A stretch of DNA of 64,000 nt from Litorihabitans aurantiacus (GCF_030161595.1 NZ_BSUM01000001.1:3162001-3226000), one strand, 5' to 3'; shown: positions 55,218-64,000, counted from the stretch's first letter. A program made the numbers and translations. Notes: a model not told the origin generated them from the sequence alone.

Positions 55218-58200
55218 TCAGGGGCGGGAGAAGCGCAGGCGCATCGAGACGGGTGTCGCGTGCAGCTGCGCGTTCGGCAGCACCCCGGGCCCGCACGCGG
55301 CGCTCCCGAGGCCGTGCTGCGCGACGTCGAGGTGCAGCCACAGCAGCCCGTCCGCCTCGAGCTCGTGCGGGTGCGCGGCGTGCTCGAGCGCGGCGTCCGA
55401 CCAGGGGCGCGCCGTCAGCTCGATCCCGAGCTGCGGCCGGCCGCCGCGCACGACGTCGTCCGCCTCGATCCGCAGCGGACCGCCCGGCAGGTCGATCTCC
55501 GCGCGCGTGACGCCGCGGCGCGCACCGTTCTCCTGCGGGTGGGTGTACCGCGTCTGCAGCTCGCCCAGCGTGCGCTCCCAGACACCGCCGCGCGCCGCGC
55601 GGTCGGAGTCGGCATAGGACTCCTCGGGTCCCTGACCGTGCCAGCGCACCGCGGCGTCGAGCTCGGGGCGCACGTCGAGGGCGAGCCGCAGGCCGAGCCG
55701 CGCCACGCTCTGGGGCCACCGGCCCTCGGGCTCGATCTCGACGTGGAGGTCGACGGCGTCGGCCCCGTCCGCCCCCTCGACCGGCTGCCAGCGGTAGGTC
55801 GTGCGGAAGCCGGCCGCCGTCGTCGGGCCGCCGGTGCGCGTGACCACGCGCACGGCGTCGCCGTCGAGACCCGCCTCGACCGTGCGCTCCACCAGGAGGT
55901 GCAGGCCGACGGTGCGCCACCTGTCGGCGTCCGCCATCTCGCGCCACATGGGCGGGCGTCGGTCGTTGTCGGTCGGTGCGCGCCACGCGTCGGGGCGCAT
56001 CTCGCGCACGTCCAGGCCGAGCAGGTGCTGCAGCCGGCCGCGCCGGTCCAGGCGGGCGCCGCCGACGGCGTAGGACCCGTCCTGCGCGATCGCGGCGCGA
56101 CCGGTCGGGGCCGGCAGGGGCGCGGGTTGCGCGAGCAGCACCTGACCGCTCGCGATCGCCGCGCCGTCGCTCAGCCACTCGCGCTCGAGGCCGCGGGCCT
56201 CGCGCCAGCGCGCCGTCACGGTCCACCACACGGGGGAGCCGGGCGCCTCCGGCAGGGCCGGCAGGTCGACGTCGGACGGCGCGAGCCGCACCGATTCGCC
56301 CGCGCCCAGCGCGACGGCGAGCTCCCCGGTCGCGAGGACCTCCGCGCCCGTGTGCACGCTCCAGTCGAAGCTCAGGTGCGCGGTGTCGCGGAAGGCGTAG
56401 CGGTTGCGCACGAGCAGCGCGCCGTCGCCGGTCGGATCGAGGCGCACGGGCGAGAAGACGGCCGCGGTCTCGATCAGCGACGGCGAGGGCGTGCGGTCCG
56501 GCAGCAGCAGGCCGTCGGCGATGAACGTCGAGTTGTGGAACGTCTCGCCGAAGTCGCCGCCGTAGGCGTGGAACTCGCGGCCCTGCTCGTCGGTGCGCAG
56601 CAGGCCGTGGTCGATCCACTCCCAGATGAAGCCGCCCATGAGGCGCGGGTGCGCGTCGAAGATCGCGTCGTAGTCCGCCAGGCCGCCGGGGCCGTTGCCC
56701 ATCGCGTGCGCGTACTCGCACTGCAGGAACGGCATCCCGCGGCGGCGCGCGTCGAGGTCGGCGCGCGCGAGCGGCGCCTCGGTGCCGAGCCCGATCAGCT
56801 CGGTCTCCTCCGACTCCGCATACATGCGCGAGTACACGTCGACGTCGTCGCTGGAGTAGTCGCCCTCGTAGTGGATGGGACGCGTGGGGTCGAGCTCGCG
56901 CACGCGCGCGGCCATCGCGGCGACGTTGAGGCCGCGGCCGGCCTCGTTCCCCAGCGACCACAGGACGATGCTCGGGTGGTGGGCGTCGCGGCGCACCATG
57001 CGCGTCACGCGGTCCAGCAGCACCTCGGTCCAGGCCGGGTCGGCCACCGGGTTGCCGGTCCACGGCGGGTCCACGACCGGCTCGCCGACGAAGTCGACGT
57101 TCTCGAAGCCGTGCGTCTCGAGGTCGCTCTCGTCGATGACGTACAGGCCGTAGGCGTCGCACAGGTCCAGGAAGTGGGGGTGCGGCGGGGAGTGGCTCGT
57201 GCGGACGGCGTTGACGTGGTGCGCCTTCATCAGCAGCACGTCGGCGAGCATCGTCTCGCGGGTCACCGCGCGGCCGCGCAGCGGCTCGAACTCGTGCCGG
57301 TTCACACCGCGCAGCTTGACCGGGCGGCCGTTGACGAGGAACACGCCGTCGGAGATCGACACGCGGCGGAAGCCGACGTCGAGGCGCACCGTCTCGGCGC
57401 CGGTGCTGATCTCGGCGCGGTACAGGCGCGGGACCTCGGCGCTCCAGGGTTCGACGGCGGCGCGCACCGGCGCCTGCGCGTCGGTGTCGACGTCGAGCTC
57501 GGCGATGCGCACGCGGACCTGGGACGGGTCGATCGCGGTCCCGGCGAGCGTGCCGGCGTCGACGGTCAGCGTGCCCTCGCCCGTGGCGGGGTCGTAGTCG
57601 GCGACGACGCCGACCTGGTCGAGCCCGCCGTCGGGCCGGTGCTCGAGCGTGACGCTGCGGAAGATGCCCGAGAGCCACCACTGGTCCTGGTCCTCGACGT
57701 AGGTCATCGCGGACCACTGGGTCACGCGGACCGCGAGGAGGTTGGCGCCGGGGCGCAGGCGGCCCGTCAGGTCGATCTCGGTGGGCAGGCGCGAGCCGTG
57801 CGAGACGGCGACGACCTCGCCGTTGAGCGCGACCTCGAACCACGAGTCCACACCCTCGAAGCGCAGGAGGGTGCGGCCGTCCGAGGGCCAGTCCGCGGGC
57901 GCCTCGAAGCTCAGGCGGTACTCGCCGGTCGGGTTCTCGTCGGGCACGAACGGCGGATCGACCTGGAACGGGAAGAGCTTGTTCGTGTACGCGGGGGTGC
58001 CGTACGGCCAGGCGGTCGGGGCGCCGGCGAGCTGCCAGTGGCCGGGGACGGTGACCGCGTCCCAGGTGGCGCCGTCGTCGTCGCGCGCGACCCCGGTGTC
58101 CGGGTGGTCGAAGAGGCGGAAGCGCCACTGCCCGTCGAGCGCGATCGCCGTCGCGCTCGAGGCGCCCGACGCCGGGCGGAAGCGGGGCGGGAGCGTCCCG

Positions 58201-58241
58201 GTGGGCGGGGCGACGGTCTCGTGCGTGACGGTGCTGCGCAT
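55218..58241 (-). CDS. lacZ: GH2 beta-galactosidase, LacZ type
   Basis: A 1007-residue, five-domain cytoplasmic beta-galactosidase. The sugar-binding domain starts at GQWRFRLFDHPDTG with VPGHWQLAGAPTAWPYGTPA; the catalytic barrel has the acid/base Glu near 433 in LWSLGNEAGRG and the nucleophile near 509 in LQCEYAHAMGNGPGG; the C-terminal domain 5 is complete (QENGARRGVTRAEI, AAHPHELE). ATG at 58241 follows GGAGG. It diverges from the GH51 arabinofuranosidase, with paired LacI-type operators in the 86-bp gap. Confidence 0.96.
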   Translation of the reverse strand: MRSTVTHETVAPPTGTLPPRFRPASGASSATAIALDGQWRFRLFDHPDTGVARDDDGATWDAVTVPGHWQLAGAPTAWPYGTPAYTNKLFPFQVDPPFVPDENPTGEYRLSFEAPADWPSDGRTLLRFEGVDSWFEVALNGEVVAVSHGSRLPTEIDLTGRLRPGANLLAVRVTQWSAMTYVEDQDQWWLSGIFRSVTLEHRPDGGLDQVGVVADYDPATGEGTLTVDAGTLAGTAIDPSQVRVRIAELDVDTDAQAPVRAAVEPWSAEVPRLYRAEISTGAETVRLDVGFRRVSISDGVFLVNGRPVKLRGVNRHEFEPLRGRAVTRETMLADVLLMKAHHVNAVRTSHSPPHPHFLDLCDAYGLYVIDESDLETHGFENVDFVGEPVVDPPWTGNPVADPAWTEVLLDRVTRMVRRDAHHPSIVLWSLGNEAGRGLNVAAMAARVRELDPTRPIHYEGDYSSDDVDVYSRMYAESEETELIGLGTEAPLARADLDARRRGMPFLQCEYAHAMGNGPGGLADYDAIFDAHPRLMGGFIWEWIDHGLLRTDEQGREFHAYGGDFGETFHNSTFIADGLLLPDRTPSPSLIETAAVFSPVRLDPTGDGALLVRNRYAFRDTAHLSFDWSVHTGAEVLATGELAVALGAGESVRLAPSDVDLPALPEAPGSPVWWTVTARWREARGLEREWLSDGAAIASGQVLLAQPAPLPAPTGRAAIAQDGSYAVGGARLDRRGRLQHLLGLDVREMRPDAWRAPTDNDRRPPMWREMADADRWRTVGLHLLVERTVEAGLDGDAVRVVTRTGGPTTAAGFRTTYRWQPVEGADGADAVDLHVEIEPEGRWPQSVARLGLRLALDVRPELDAAVRWHGQGPEESYADSDRAARGGVWERTLGELQTRYTHPQENGARRGVTRAEIDLPGGPLRIEADDVVRGGRPQLGIELTARPWSDAALEHAAHPHELEADGLLWLHLDVAQHGLGSAACGPGVLPNAQLHATPVSMRLRFSRP

Positions 58242-58257
58242 GCATCCTCCTTGGTGC

Positions 58258-58303
58258 GTTCAACGTCGTACTATAACGAAGTACCCGTAGTCCGACGTTG
58301 AAC
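58258..58303. promoter_or_regulatory. Paired LacI-type operators between GH2 and GH51 genes
   Basis: GTTCAACGTCG (58258-58268) and its exact inverse CGACGTTGAAC (58293-58303) flank 24 bp that hold TATAGT on the reverse strand (a -10 for the GH2 gene). The same CGACGTTGAA motif occurs twice upstream of the transporter and LacI genes near 63.1 kb. Confidence 0.75.
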
Positions 58304-58327
58304 CGTCCCGGTCAGAGAGGACCGCTC

Positions 58328-59845
58328 TTGCCCTCCGCACACCTCACCATCGCGCCCGCCTTCACGGTCGGACCCGTCCGCCGCGCGACCTTCGGCAGCT
58401 TCGTGGAGCACCTCGGTCGCTGCGTCTACACGGGCATCTACGAGCCCGACCACGCCACCGCGACCCCCGAGGGCTTCCGCGGCGACGTGCTCGAGCTCGT
58501 GCGTGAGCTGGGGGTCTCCTCCGTGCGCTACCCGGGCGGCAACTTCGTCTCCGGCTACCGCTGGGAGGACGGCGTCGGACCGGCCGACGAGCGGCCCGTG
58601 CGGCACGACCTCGCCTGGCACTCGCTCGAGACGAACGCGTTCGGGCTGAACGAGTTCATGGCGTGGGCGCGTCAGGCCGAGATCGAGCCGATGATGGCGG
58701 TCAACCTCGGCACGCGCGGCATCCAGGAGTCCCTCGACCTGCTCGAGTACGCCAACGGGGCCGAGGCGACGGCGCTCGCGGACCTGCGTCGCTCGCACGG
58801 CGTGACCGAGCCGCACGGCATCACGTTCTGGTGCCTGGGCAACGAGATGGACGGGCCCTGGCAGCTCGGTCACAAGACCGCCGTGGAGTACGGCCGGCTC
58901 GCGGCGGAGACGGCGCGGGCGATGCGCCAGTACCAGAGCGACCTGACGCTCGTGGCGTGCGGCTCGTCGTCCTCCGGCATGCCGACGTTCGGGGAGTGGG
59001 AGCGAGAGGTCCTCGAGCAGGCCTACGACGAGATCGACCTCATCTCCGCGCACGCCTACTACCGCGAGGAGGACGACCTCGGCTCGTTCCTCGCGAGCGC
59101 GCGCGACCTGGACCACTTCGTCGCGAGCGTGGCGGCGACGGCGGACGCGGTCGGTGCGGCGCGCAAGTCGCGCAAGCGCATCAACATCTCCTTCGACGAG
59201 TGGAACGTCTGGTACCACGCGGAGGAGAACCCCGCCGTCGTGACGGGTGGGGCGTGGCCCGTGGCGCCCGCGATGGAGGAGGACGTCTACACGGTGGCCG
59301 ACGCCGTCGTGGTCGGCGGGCTGCTGATCGCGCTGCTGCGCAACACGGACCGCGTGCACTCGGCCAGCCAGGCGCAGCTCGTCAACGCGATCGCGCCGAT
59401 CATGACGCGGCCGGGCGGTGATGCGTGGCGGCAGACGATCTTCCACCCGTTCGCGCTGACGGCGCGGCACGCGCGTGGCGAGGTGCTGCGCGTCGCGATC
59501 GCGTCGGACACCTACGAGACGGCGCGCTACGGCGCGACCGACCTGGTCGACGCCGTCGCGACGCACGACGCCGGGAGCGGCGAGGTGACGGTGTTCCTCG
59601 TCAACCGCGGGGTCGACGGCGCGACCCGCGTGAGCCTGGACGCGTCGGCGTTCGGCGGTGCGGAGGTGCTCGAGGCCGTGACGTACGCGCACTCCGACCA
59701 CCACTGGCGCGCGAGCGAGGAGGACGCCACGACGGTGCTCCCGCGGTCCAACGACTCGGCCGAGGTGGTCGACGGCGTGCTCGCCCTCGACCTGCCGGCC
59801 GTCTCTTGGAGCATGGTGCGGCTCGCGACGGCGCCGACCGCCTGA
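58328..59845 (+). CDS. abfA: GH51 alpha-L-arabinofuranosidase
   Basis: A 505-residue intracellular arabinofuranosidase removing alpha-L-arabinose from oligosaccharides. It begins HLTIAPAFTVGPVRRATFGS FVEHLGRCVY. The acid/base Glu near 173 is in FWCLGNEMDGPWQLG and the nucleophile near 291 in NISFDEWNVWYH. The C-terminal beta-sandwich completes the family architecture. TTG at 58328 is chosen because AGAGAGG sits 8 nt upstream; TTG at 58298 lies inside the operator. It probably acts with the divergent GH2 enzyme on arabinogalactan fragments. Confidence 0.93.
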   Translation: MPSAHLTIAPAFTVGPVRRATFGSFVEHLGRCVYTGIYEPDHATATPEGFRGDVLELVRELGVSSVRYPGGNFVSGYRWEDGVGPADERPVRHDLAWHSLETNAFGLNEFMAWARQAEIEPMMAVNLGTRGIQESLDLLEYANGAEATALADLRRSHGVTEPHGITFWCLGNEMDGPWQLGHKTAVEYGRLAAETARAMRQYQSDLTLVACGSSSSGMPTFGEWEREVLEQAYDEIDLISAHAYYREEDDLGSFLASARDLDHFVASVAATADAVGAARKSRKRINISFDEWNVWYHAEENPAVVTGGAWPVAPAMEEDVYTVADAVVVGGLLIALLRNTDRVHSASQAQLVNAIAPIMTRPGGDAWRQTIFHPFALTARHARGEVLRVAIASDTYETARYGATDLVDAVATHDAGSGEVTVFLVNRGVDGATRVSLDASAFGGAEVLEAVTYAHSDHHWRASEEDATTVLPRSNDSAEVVDGVLALDLPAVSWSMVRLATAPTA

Positions 59846-59874
59846 CGGCGCGCCCGCCCCGCGCCCCCGACGAC

Positions 59875-59908
59875 GGAGTCCCGTCGGCCTCCCGGCCGGC
59901 GGGGCTCC
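59875..59908 (+). terminator. Terminator hairpin after GH51 gene
   Basis: GGAGTCCCGTCGGCC pairs with GGCCGGCGGGGCTCC (two G-U type mismatches) around TCCC, 30 bp past the stop. Confidence 0.6.
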
Positions 59909-59937
59909 GCGCTGTCTCTGCGAGGGCTCTGTGGGAC

Positions 59938-59977
59938 CCCACAAGTACCTCGCGGGCTCCCGGGAACCCCTCGGGGA
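59938..59977. repeat. 21-nt repeat (family 1, copy 3, short)
   Basis: Two units, CCCACAAGTACCTCGCGGG and CTCCCGGGAACCCCTCGGGG, match the family-1 arrays at 13843 and 40557 in reverse orientation. As in those two copies, it lies between convergent gene ends. Confidence 0.75.
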
Positions 59978-59982
59978 CGACG

Positions 59983-60020
59983 GCGCCCCGGGCCCGCCGG
60001 TGAGGGCGGGACCGGGGCGC
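59983..60020 (-). terminator. Terminator hairpin for the sugar-binding protein gene
   Basis: GCGCCCCGGGCCCGCC and GGCGGGACCGGGGCGC form a 16-bp stem with one mismatch and a 6-nt loop, 27 bp past the reverse-strand stop at 60048. Confidence 0.75.
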
Positions 60021-60047
60021 GGTCGACGTGCGAGGAGCGGGCGGGGC

Positions 60048-61361
60048 TCAGCCCAGCGTGCGCAGCTCCGAGGCGGGGTCGGCGCCGTTGGCGATGTTCT
60101 GCAGCACGATGCCGAGGTCCGTCTCGAGCCCGTCGTTCGTCGGGGAGGCGAGCTTGCGCGGGTGCGTGGCGTCGGCCAGCGACTGTGTCACCAGCTCGAC
60201 GCTCGCGAGCGCGGTCTCGGTCTCGCCGTCGCCCAGCTCCACGGTCACGTCCTGCGCGGCCGGGAAGCCCTGCATCATGTCCACCCAGATCTGCTGCCCC
60301 TCGCCGACGGCGAGGAACTCCGCGAACTTCGCCGCGGCGTCGAGCTTCGCGCCCTCGAGCTCGTAGCTCAGCGCCATGGCGTAGTCGACGCCGGTGGTCG
60401 GCTCCGCCTCGTTCTCCCCGAGCGTCGGGAACGGCGCCATCCCGAGGACGTCGTCCGCGACCGCGCTGCCCGGCGTCTCGGAGTTGCCGGCCAGGGTGGC
60501 GCTGACGTGCCACGAACCGGTCGGCATCGCGAGCGCGCGCCGCGCCATGAAGTAGTCGTCCCGCGCGGCCGGGTAGGTCACGGTGGAGGTGGCGCCGTCC
60601 TGGAACACGCCGTCCGAGAAGAGGCCCTGCCACGTGGTGGCGGCCTCCACCAGCGCGTCGGAGTCCCACGGCACGTCGCCCGCGGCGGCGGCGTAGACGT
60701 CCTCGCCGTCGCCGAACTGGGTGCTCAGCCACACGAAGAAGTCCGACGCGTGCCACGCGTCGGCCGCGCCCATCGCGAACGGCGTGTACCCGGCGTCGCG
60801 CGCCGCCCGGCTGAAGGCCTGCACCTCGTCCATCGACGTCGGGAGCTCGAGCCCGAGCTCGGAGATCAGCGTCTCGTTGTAGAGGTAGAACTCCGAGCCG
60901 GCCGTGAGGATCGGGAGCGCCGCGACGGTGCCGTCCTCCGTCGTCGTGGACTCGAGCAGCTCGGGCTTGATGCCGTCGATCCAGTCGGCGGCGTACTCGG
61001 AGGTGTCGAGCGCGTACTCCGCGTAGTCGTCGAACGCCGAGGAGGTCTGGATGCCGTAGATGTCCGGCACCTCGCCCGCGAGGATGAGGTTGTCGAGCTC
61101 GCCCAGGTAGTTGCTCGCGCCGTCGGCGCCCTGGAAGTCGATCGTGATGTCGGGGTTCTCGGCCTCGAACGCCTCGACGATCGGCGCCCACTGCTCGGCG
61201 GACGGGATCCACGTGCGGAAGGTGAGGGTGACGCTCCCGTCCTCGGCGACGCCGTCGCCCGAGTCGGAGCCGCCGCCGCACGCGGACAGGACGAGGACGC
61301 CGGTGAGGGTGGCGGCCGCGAGGCTGGTGGCGCGCAGGCGCCGGGGTCGGACGGGGTTCAT
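60048..61361 (-). CDS. Sugar ABC transporter substrate-binding lipoprotein
   Basis: A 437-residue family 1 solute-binding lipoprotein. The signal is ATSLAAATLTGVLVLSACGG (lipobox LSAC). The mature part has TFRTWIPSAEQWAPIVEAFE, FFVWLSTQFGDGEDVYAAAA and RRALAMPTGSWHVSAT. It is the third gene of a permease-permease-binding protein unit regulated by the CGACGTTGAA operator. By linkage to GH51 and GH2 it probably binds arabino- or arabinogalacto-oligosaccharides (AraN-like). GGAGG precedes the ATG. Confidence 0.92.
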   Translation of the reverse strand: MNPVRPRRLRATSLAAATLTGVLVLSACGGGSDSGDGVAEDGSVTLTFRTWIPSAEQWAPIVEAFEAENPDITIDFQGADGASNYLGELDNLILAGEVPDIYGIQTSSAFDDYAEYALDTSEYAADWIDGIKPELLESTTTEDGTVAALPILTAGSEFYLYNETLISELGLELPTSMDEVQAFSRAARDAGYTPFAMGAADAWHASDFFVWLSTQFGDGEDVYAAAAGDVPWDSDALVEAATTWQGLFSDGVFQDGATSTVTYPAARDDYFMARRALAMPTGSWHVSATLAGNSETPGSAVADDVLGMAPFPTLGENEAEPTTGVDYAMALSYELEGAKLDAAAKFAEFLAVGEGQQIWVDMMQGFPAAQDVTVELGDGETETALASVELVTQSLADATHPRKLASPTNDGLETDLGIVLQNIANGADPASELRTLG

Positions 61362-61429
61362 GAATCCTCCTTGATCGATGACGAGCGGGTGCTCAAGGTC
61401 GAGCGGCCGGGGCCGGTTCGGGTGGGGGG

Positions 61430-62230
61430 TCAGCTCTTGACGGCGCCGGCGGTGATGCCCGCCTGGAGGTACCGCTGGCTGAAGAGGTAGACGATCACCG
61501 AGGGGATCGTCATGAGGATGAGGCCGGCGTAGAGCTGGCCGATCTGCTCCTGGCTCATGCGCTCGAACTGCAGCAGCGCGACGGCCTGGGTGACCGGGTA
61601 CATGCCGGGGTCGGAGATGAGCAGGTTCGGCAGCAGGTACTCGTTCCACGAGTACACGAACGACAGCACGGCGATGGTGGCGAGCGCGGCACCGCTCAGC
61701 GGCAGGAAGATCCGCCAGAAGATGCCGAACATGGAGGCGCCGTCCAGGGTGGCGGCCTCGACGAGCTCGTGCGGGATGCCGTCGAAGTGGTTGCGCATGA
61801 GGAGCAGCATCACGACGACGTTGAAGGCCACCAGCGGCAGGATCACGCCGATGTACGTGCCGCGCAGACCGATCGAGTTGATGGTCGCGAACAGCGGCGT
61901 GACCACGGAGGCGACCGGGACGGCCAGGCAGATCAGCAGGCCGCGATAGATCAGCGTGCGCCCGCGGAACTGCATCTTCGAGAACGCGAAGGCCGCCGCA
62001 CTGGCGATCGCCACGATCACGAGGGTGGACCCGCCGGCGAGCAGGAAGCTGTTGCCGATCGCCGCCCAGTAGTCGAAGCGGGGGTGGTCCAGGACCGCGG
62101 CGTAGTTGCCCCAGCCGCCGACGGCGAAGGACCGCACGATTGCGACGACGATCGGGTACATCCACATCGCCACCAGCAGGCCCACGGCCAGGTACATCGC
62201 GGTCCACGCGACGAGACGCTTCTTGCGCAC
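61430..62230 (-). CDS. Sugar ABC transporter permease, MalG/AraQ type
   Basis: A 266-residue carbohydrate permease with six transmembrane helices and the EAA loop GIPHELVEAATLDGASMFGI. The C-terminus RYLQAGITAGAVKS is typical of this family. GTG at 62230 starts 3 bp after the partner permease stop. It is translated between the MalF-type permease (upstream) and the binding protein (68 bp downstream). No ATPase gene is nearby, so a shared MsmX-like ATPase is likely. Confidence 0.93.
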   Translation of the reverse strand: MRKKRLVAWTAMYLAVGLLVAMWMYPIVVAIVRSFAVGGWGNYAAVLDHPRFDYWAAIGNSFLLAGGSTLVIVAIASAAAFAFSKMQFRGRTLIYRGLLICLAVPVASVVTPLFATINSIGLRGTYIGVILPLVAFNVVVMLLLMRNHFDGIPHELVEAATLDGASMFGIFWRIFLPLSGAALATIAVLSFVYSWNEYLLPNLLISDPGMYPVTQAVALLQFERMSQEQIGQLYAGLILMTIPSVIVYLFSQRYLQAGITAGAVKS

Positions 62231-62233
62231 GGC

Positions 62234-63103
62234 TTACTTCTCCCGGTTCGAGAGGCGGATCTGGACCAGTGCGAGCGCGAAGGCGAGCACGAGGATGACG
62301 ACGCCGATCGCCGAGGAGTACCCGGCCTGGCGGTTCTGCCGCTCCTGGTAGAGGAACGTGCTGAGCACGTGCGTCGAGACGCCGGGGCCGCCCTGGGTGG
62401 TCAGCCACACGGTGTCGAACGTCTTCAGCGAGCCGACGATCCCGAGCAGGATCAGCACGTTCGTCGTGCCGCGCAGCGACGGGATCGAGATGGCGAACAG
62501 ACGGCGCCACCATCCGGCGCCGTCGATCTCGGCGGCCTCGTACAGCTCGCCCGGGATGGACATCAGGCCGGCGTAGTAGACCATCATCGAGAAGCCCATC
62601 CACGAGAAGATCCCGATGATCGCGATGGACAGGATGCCGAGGTCGGCGCCCAGCCACGCGATGATCTCGCCCTCGCCGAGCAGGCCGAGGGCGCGCAGGG
62701 TCTCGTTCAGCGAGCCGTAGTTGGCCTCGAAGATGAACTTGAAGACCGTGGCGATGATGGCGGGGGCCATGGCGATCGGGAGGAAGAAGATCGCCTTGAA
62801 GATGTTGCTCCCGGGGAGCCGCTCCTTGGCGATCACCGCCACCAGGAGCCCCAGCACCGCCTGCAGCGTCACCGTCACGACCATGAAGATCGCCGTGTTG
62901 CGCAGCGCGATGTGGAACGTGCGGTCGGAGAACATCTGGACGAAGTTGCCCAGACCGACGAAGTCCATCGACGTCAGCCCGTTCCACTCCGTCGTGCTCG
63001 CGTAGAACGCGAAGGCGATGGAGTAGTAGAGCAACCCGCCGGCGATGAGGACCACGGGTGCGACGTAGAGGTACGGGGTCCACCGCCCACCGAGTGTTCT
63101 CAT
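62234..63103 (-). CDS. Sugar ABC transporter permease, MalF/AraP type
   Basis: A 289-residue permease. The N-terminus WTPYLYVAPVVLIAGGLLYY is followed by five more membrane segments and the EAA loop SIPGELYEAAEIDGAGWWRR. There is no large extracellular insertion, in contrast to the MalF-type protein of the galactan operon. ATG at 63103 follows AGGAGGATC; a CGACGTTGAA operator lies 16-26 bp upstream, where a bound LacI protein would block transcription or translation. Confidence 0.94.
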   Translation of the reverse strand: MRTLGGRWTPYLYVAPVVLIAGGLLYYSIAFAFYASTTEWNGLTSMDFVGLGNFVQMFSDRTFHIALRNTAIFMVVTVTLQAVLGLLVAVIAKERLPGSNIFKAIFFLPIAMAPAIIATVFKFIFEANYGSLNETLRALGLLGEGEIIAWLGADLGILSIAIIGIFSWMGFSMMVYYAGLMSIPGELYEAAEIDGAGWWRRLFAISIPSLRGTTNVLILLGIVGSLKTFDTVWLTTQGGPGVSTHVLSTFLYQERQNRQAGYSSAIGVVILVLAFALALVQIRLSNREK

Positions 63104-63114
63104 GAGATCCTCCT

Positions 63115-63203
63115 CGTACGACGTTGAATGACGACGCACGGCGACAGTGTCGACCTCCGGGATCCGTATGTTCGTCCGGCCCGTAGTTCGACGTTGAACT
63201 GAA
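63115..63203. promoter_or_regulatory. Two LacI-type operators between transporter and regulator genes
   Basis: TACGACGTTGAATGA (63117-63131) and AGTTCGACGTTGAACT (63187-63202) share CGACGTTGAA with the GH2/GH51 intergenic sites. The second is a near-perfect 16-nt dyad. Placement suggests control of the transporter operon and possibly autoregulation of the LacI gene. Confidence 0.7.
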
Positions 63204-63386
63204 TGTGTTGTGGGAGCGTAGCACACGGTCCCGGGAGCGCTGACGCGCCGCCCACCAGCCGCGAGATCGTTGCGGTGGCGCGGATCGCGGGTGTCGGTAG
63301 GGTCGGGGTGGGCGCGCGGTCGCGCCCGCACCGGTCGGGCGTACGGATCGCCCGTCCGGGGTCGTCGGAGAGGTGGAGGGAGCCAG

Positions 63387-64000
63387 ATGGCGCGGGTACG
63401 CCTCGTCGACGTCGCCGAGCGGGTGGGGGTCAGCACCAAGACCGTCTCCAACGTCGTGAACGGCACCGGGTGGGTCGGTGACGCCGTGCGCGCCCGCGTG
63501 CTCGCCGCGATCGACGACCTCGGCTACCGGCCGAACCTCGCGGCCCGCCAGCTCCGCAGCGGGTCGAGCGGGCTGCTCGGCCTGTGCATCCCGAACCTCC
63601 AGGAGCCCTACTTCGCCGAGCTCGCCTCGCAGCTGGTCAGCACCGCCCAGCTGCGCGGACTCACCGTGCTCCTCACGCAGAGCAAGGGGTCGCGCGCCGT
63701 CGAGCTCGACGTGCTCGAGGGCGCCAACCTGCCCGCGCTCGACGGTCTCGTGCTCAGCCCGCTCGCGGTCACCGCGCAGGACGTCGCCGAGCGGCGCAGC
63801 ACCGCCCCGCTCGTGCTGATCGGCGAGCACGGGGAGGGGCTGGCCTCGGACACGGTGTGCCACGTCGGCCCGGACAACGCCGCCGCGGCCCGGGACGCGA
63901 CGCAGCACCTGCTGGCGGCCGGCCGCCGTCGGATCGCCGCGATCGGCCTGCAGTCGCGCGTGGCCGACACGGCCGTGCTCCGGTTCGAGGGGTACCGCCG
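63387..64000 (+). CDS. LacI family transcriptional regulator (3' end outside window)
   Basis: The first 204 codons of a LacI-type repressor. The helix-turn-helix is RLVDVAERVGVSTKTVSNVV NGTG, followed by the hinge GYRPNLAARQLRSGSSGLLG and the effector domain (PNLQEPYFAELASQLVSTAQ, CHVGPDNAAAARDATQHLLA). ATG at 63387 has GGAGGGAG upstream. It diverges from the sugar transporter genes and is the best candidate to bind the CGACGTTGAA sites there and between the GH2 and GH51 genes, making a pectic side-chain regulon. Confidence 0.92.
   Translation, partial: MARVRLVDVAERVGVSTKTVSNVVNGTGWVGDAVRARVLAAIDDLGYRPNLAARQLRSGSSGLLGLCIPNLQEPYFAELASQLVSTAQLRGLTVLLTQSKGSRAVELDVLEGANLPALDGLVLSPLAVTAQDVAERRSTAPLVLIGEHGEGLASDTVCHVGPDNAAAARDATQHLLAAGRRRIAAIGLQSRVADTAVLRFEGYR

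Noticed and set aside
52926..58301. Forward open frame of 1791 codons
   Set aside because: Antisense to rhomboid, uxuA and the GH2 beta-galactosidase, all of which have clear catalytic motifs. The frame has low-complexity composition.

Overview
The window (about 72% GC by eye, leaderless and GTG/TTG starts, PASTA kinase cluster, CrgA, class E sortase, DUF3566 and DLW-39 proteins) is chromosomal DNA of a high-GC actinobacterium. Its GH42/GH53/GH51 content and S-layer-like repeats suggest a polysaccharide-degrading member of the Micrococcales (Cellulomonadaceae or Promicromonosporaceae type). That family placement is inference; species cannot be read from the sequence.

Bases 1-23,360 are the conserved origin-proximal segment of actinobacteria: gyrB, gyrA, a DUF3566 protein, tRNA-Ile, a DLW-39 protein, tRNA-Ala, (TetR, YihY and a helical protein as local insertions), a cyclophilin, a rhomboid, crgA, a DUF881 protein, sortase E, a small membrane protein, trpG, then the overlapping reverse-strand operon fhaA-fhaB-pstP-rodA-pbpA-pknA-pknB, closed by tRNA-Leu. 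The order matches the mycobacterial Rv0005-Rv0020c block.

Bases 23,660-41,000 are accessory. They hold an XRE/cupin-controlled operon (lipoprotein, amidohydrolase, ABC ATPase, permease); a MerR gene with an internal stop; a DUF1345 protein; CdaR, a monooxygenase-like protein, glycerate kinase and a GntP permease (glycerate/sugar-diacid use); a three-gene ESX-substrate-like module with no secretion machinery in view; a TAP-like exported hydrolase divergent from a MerR regulator; and an unknown membrane-anchored protein.

Bases 40,647-64,000 form an island for pectic arabinogalactan side chains. One locus is a galactan operon (LacI repressor, GH42 beta-galactosidase, sugar ABC transporter, secreted GH53 endo-galactanase with S-layer-like repeats). 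The other has GH2 beta-galactosidase, GH51 arabinofuranosidase, a second sugar ABC transporter and a LacI regulator, linked by a shared CGACGTTGAA operator. A mannonate dehydratase (hexuronate catabolism), a rhomboid and two unknown membrane proteins lie between them.

Two features run through the whole window. First, twelve genes, including essential gyrB, gyrA and pbpA, are split by one-base changes in C or G homopolymers; correcting one base per site gives family-typical proteins with lengths divisible by three, so these look like sequencing errors. They are annotated as single CDSs across the break. Second, intergenic spaces carry a set of palindromic or 21-22-nt periodic repeat elements. 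Four share a central TGACCTGCRRYGAYG core flanked by arms whose sequence differs between elements, and three others form a 21-nt family found at converging gene ends. I do not recognise these from any described family.
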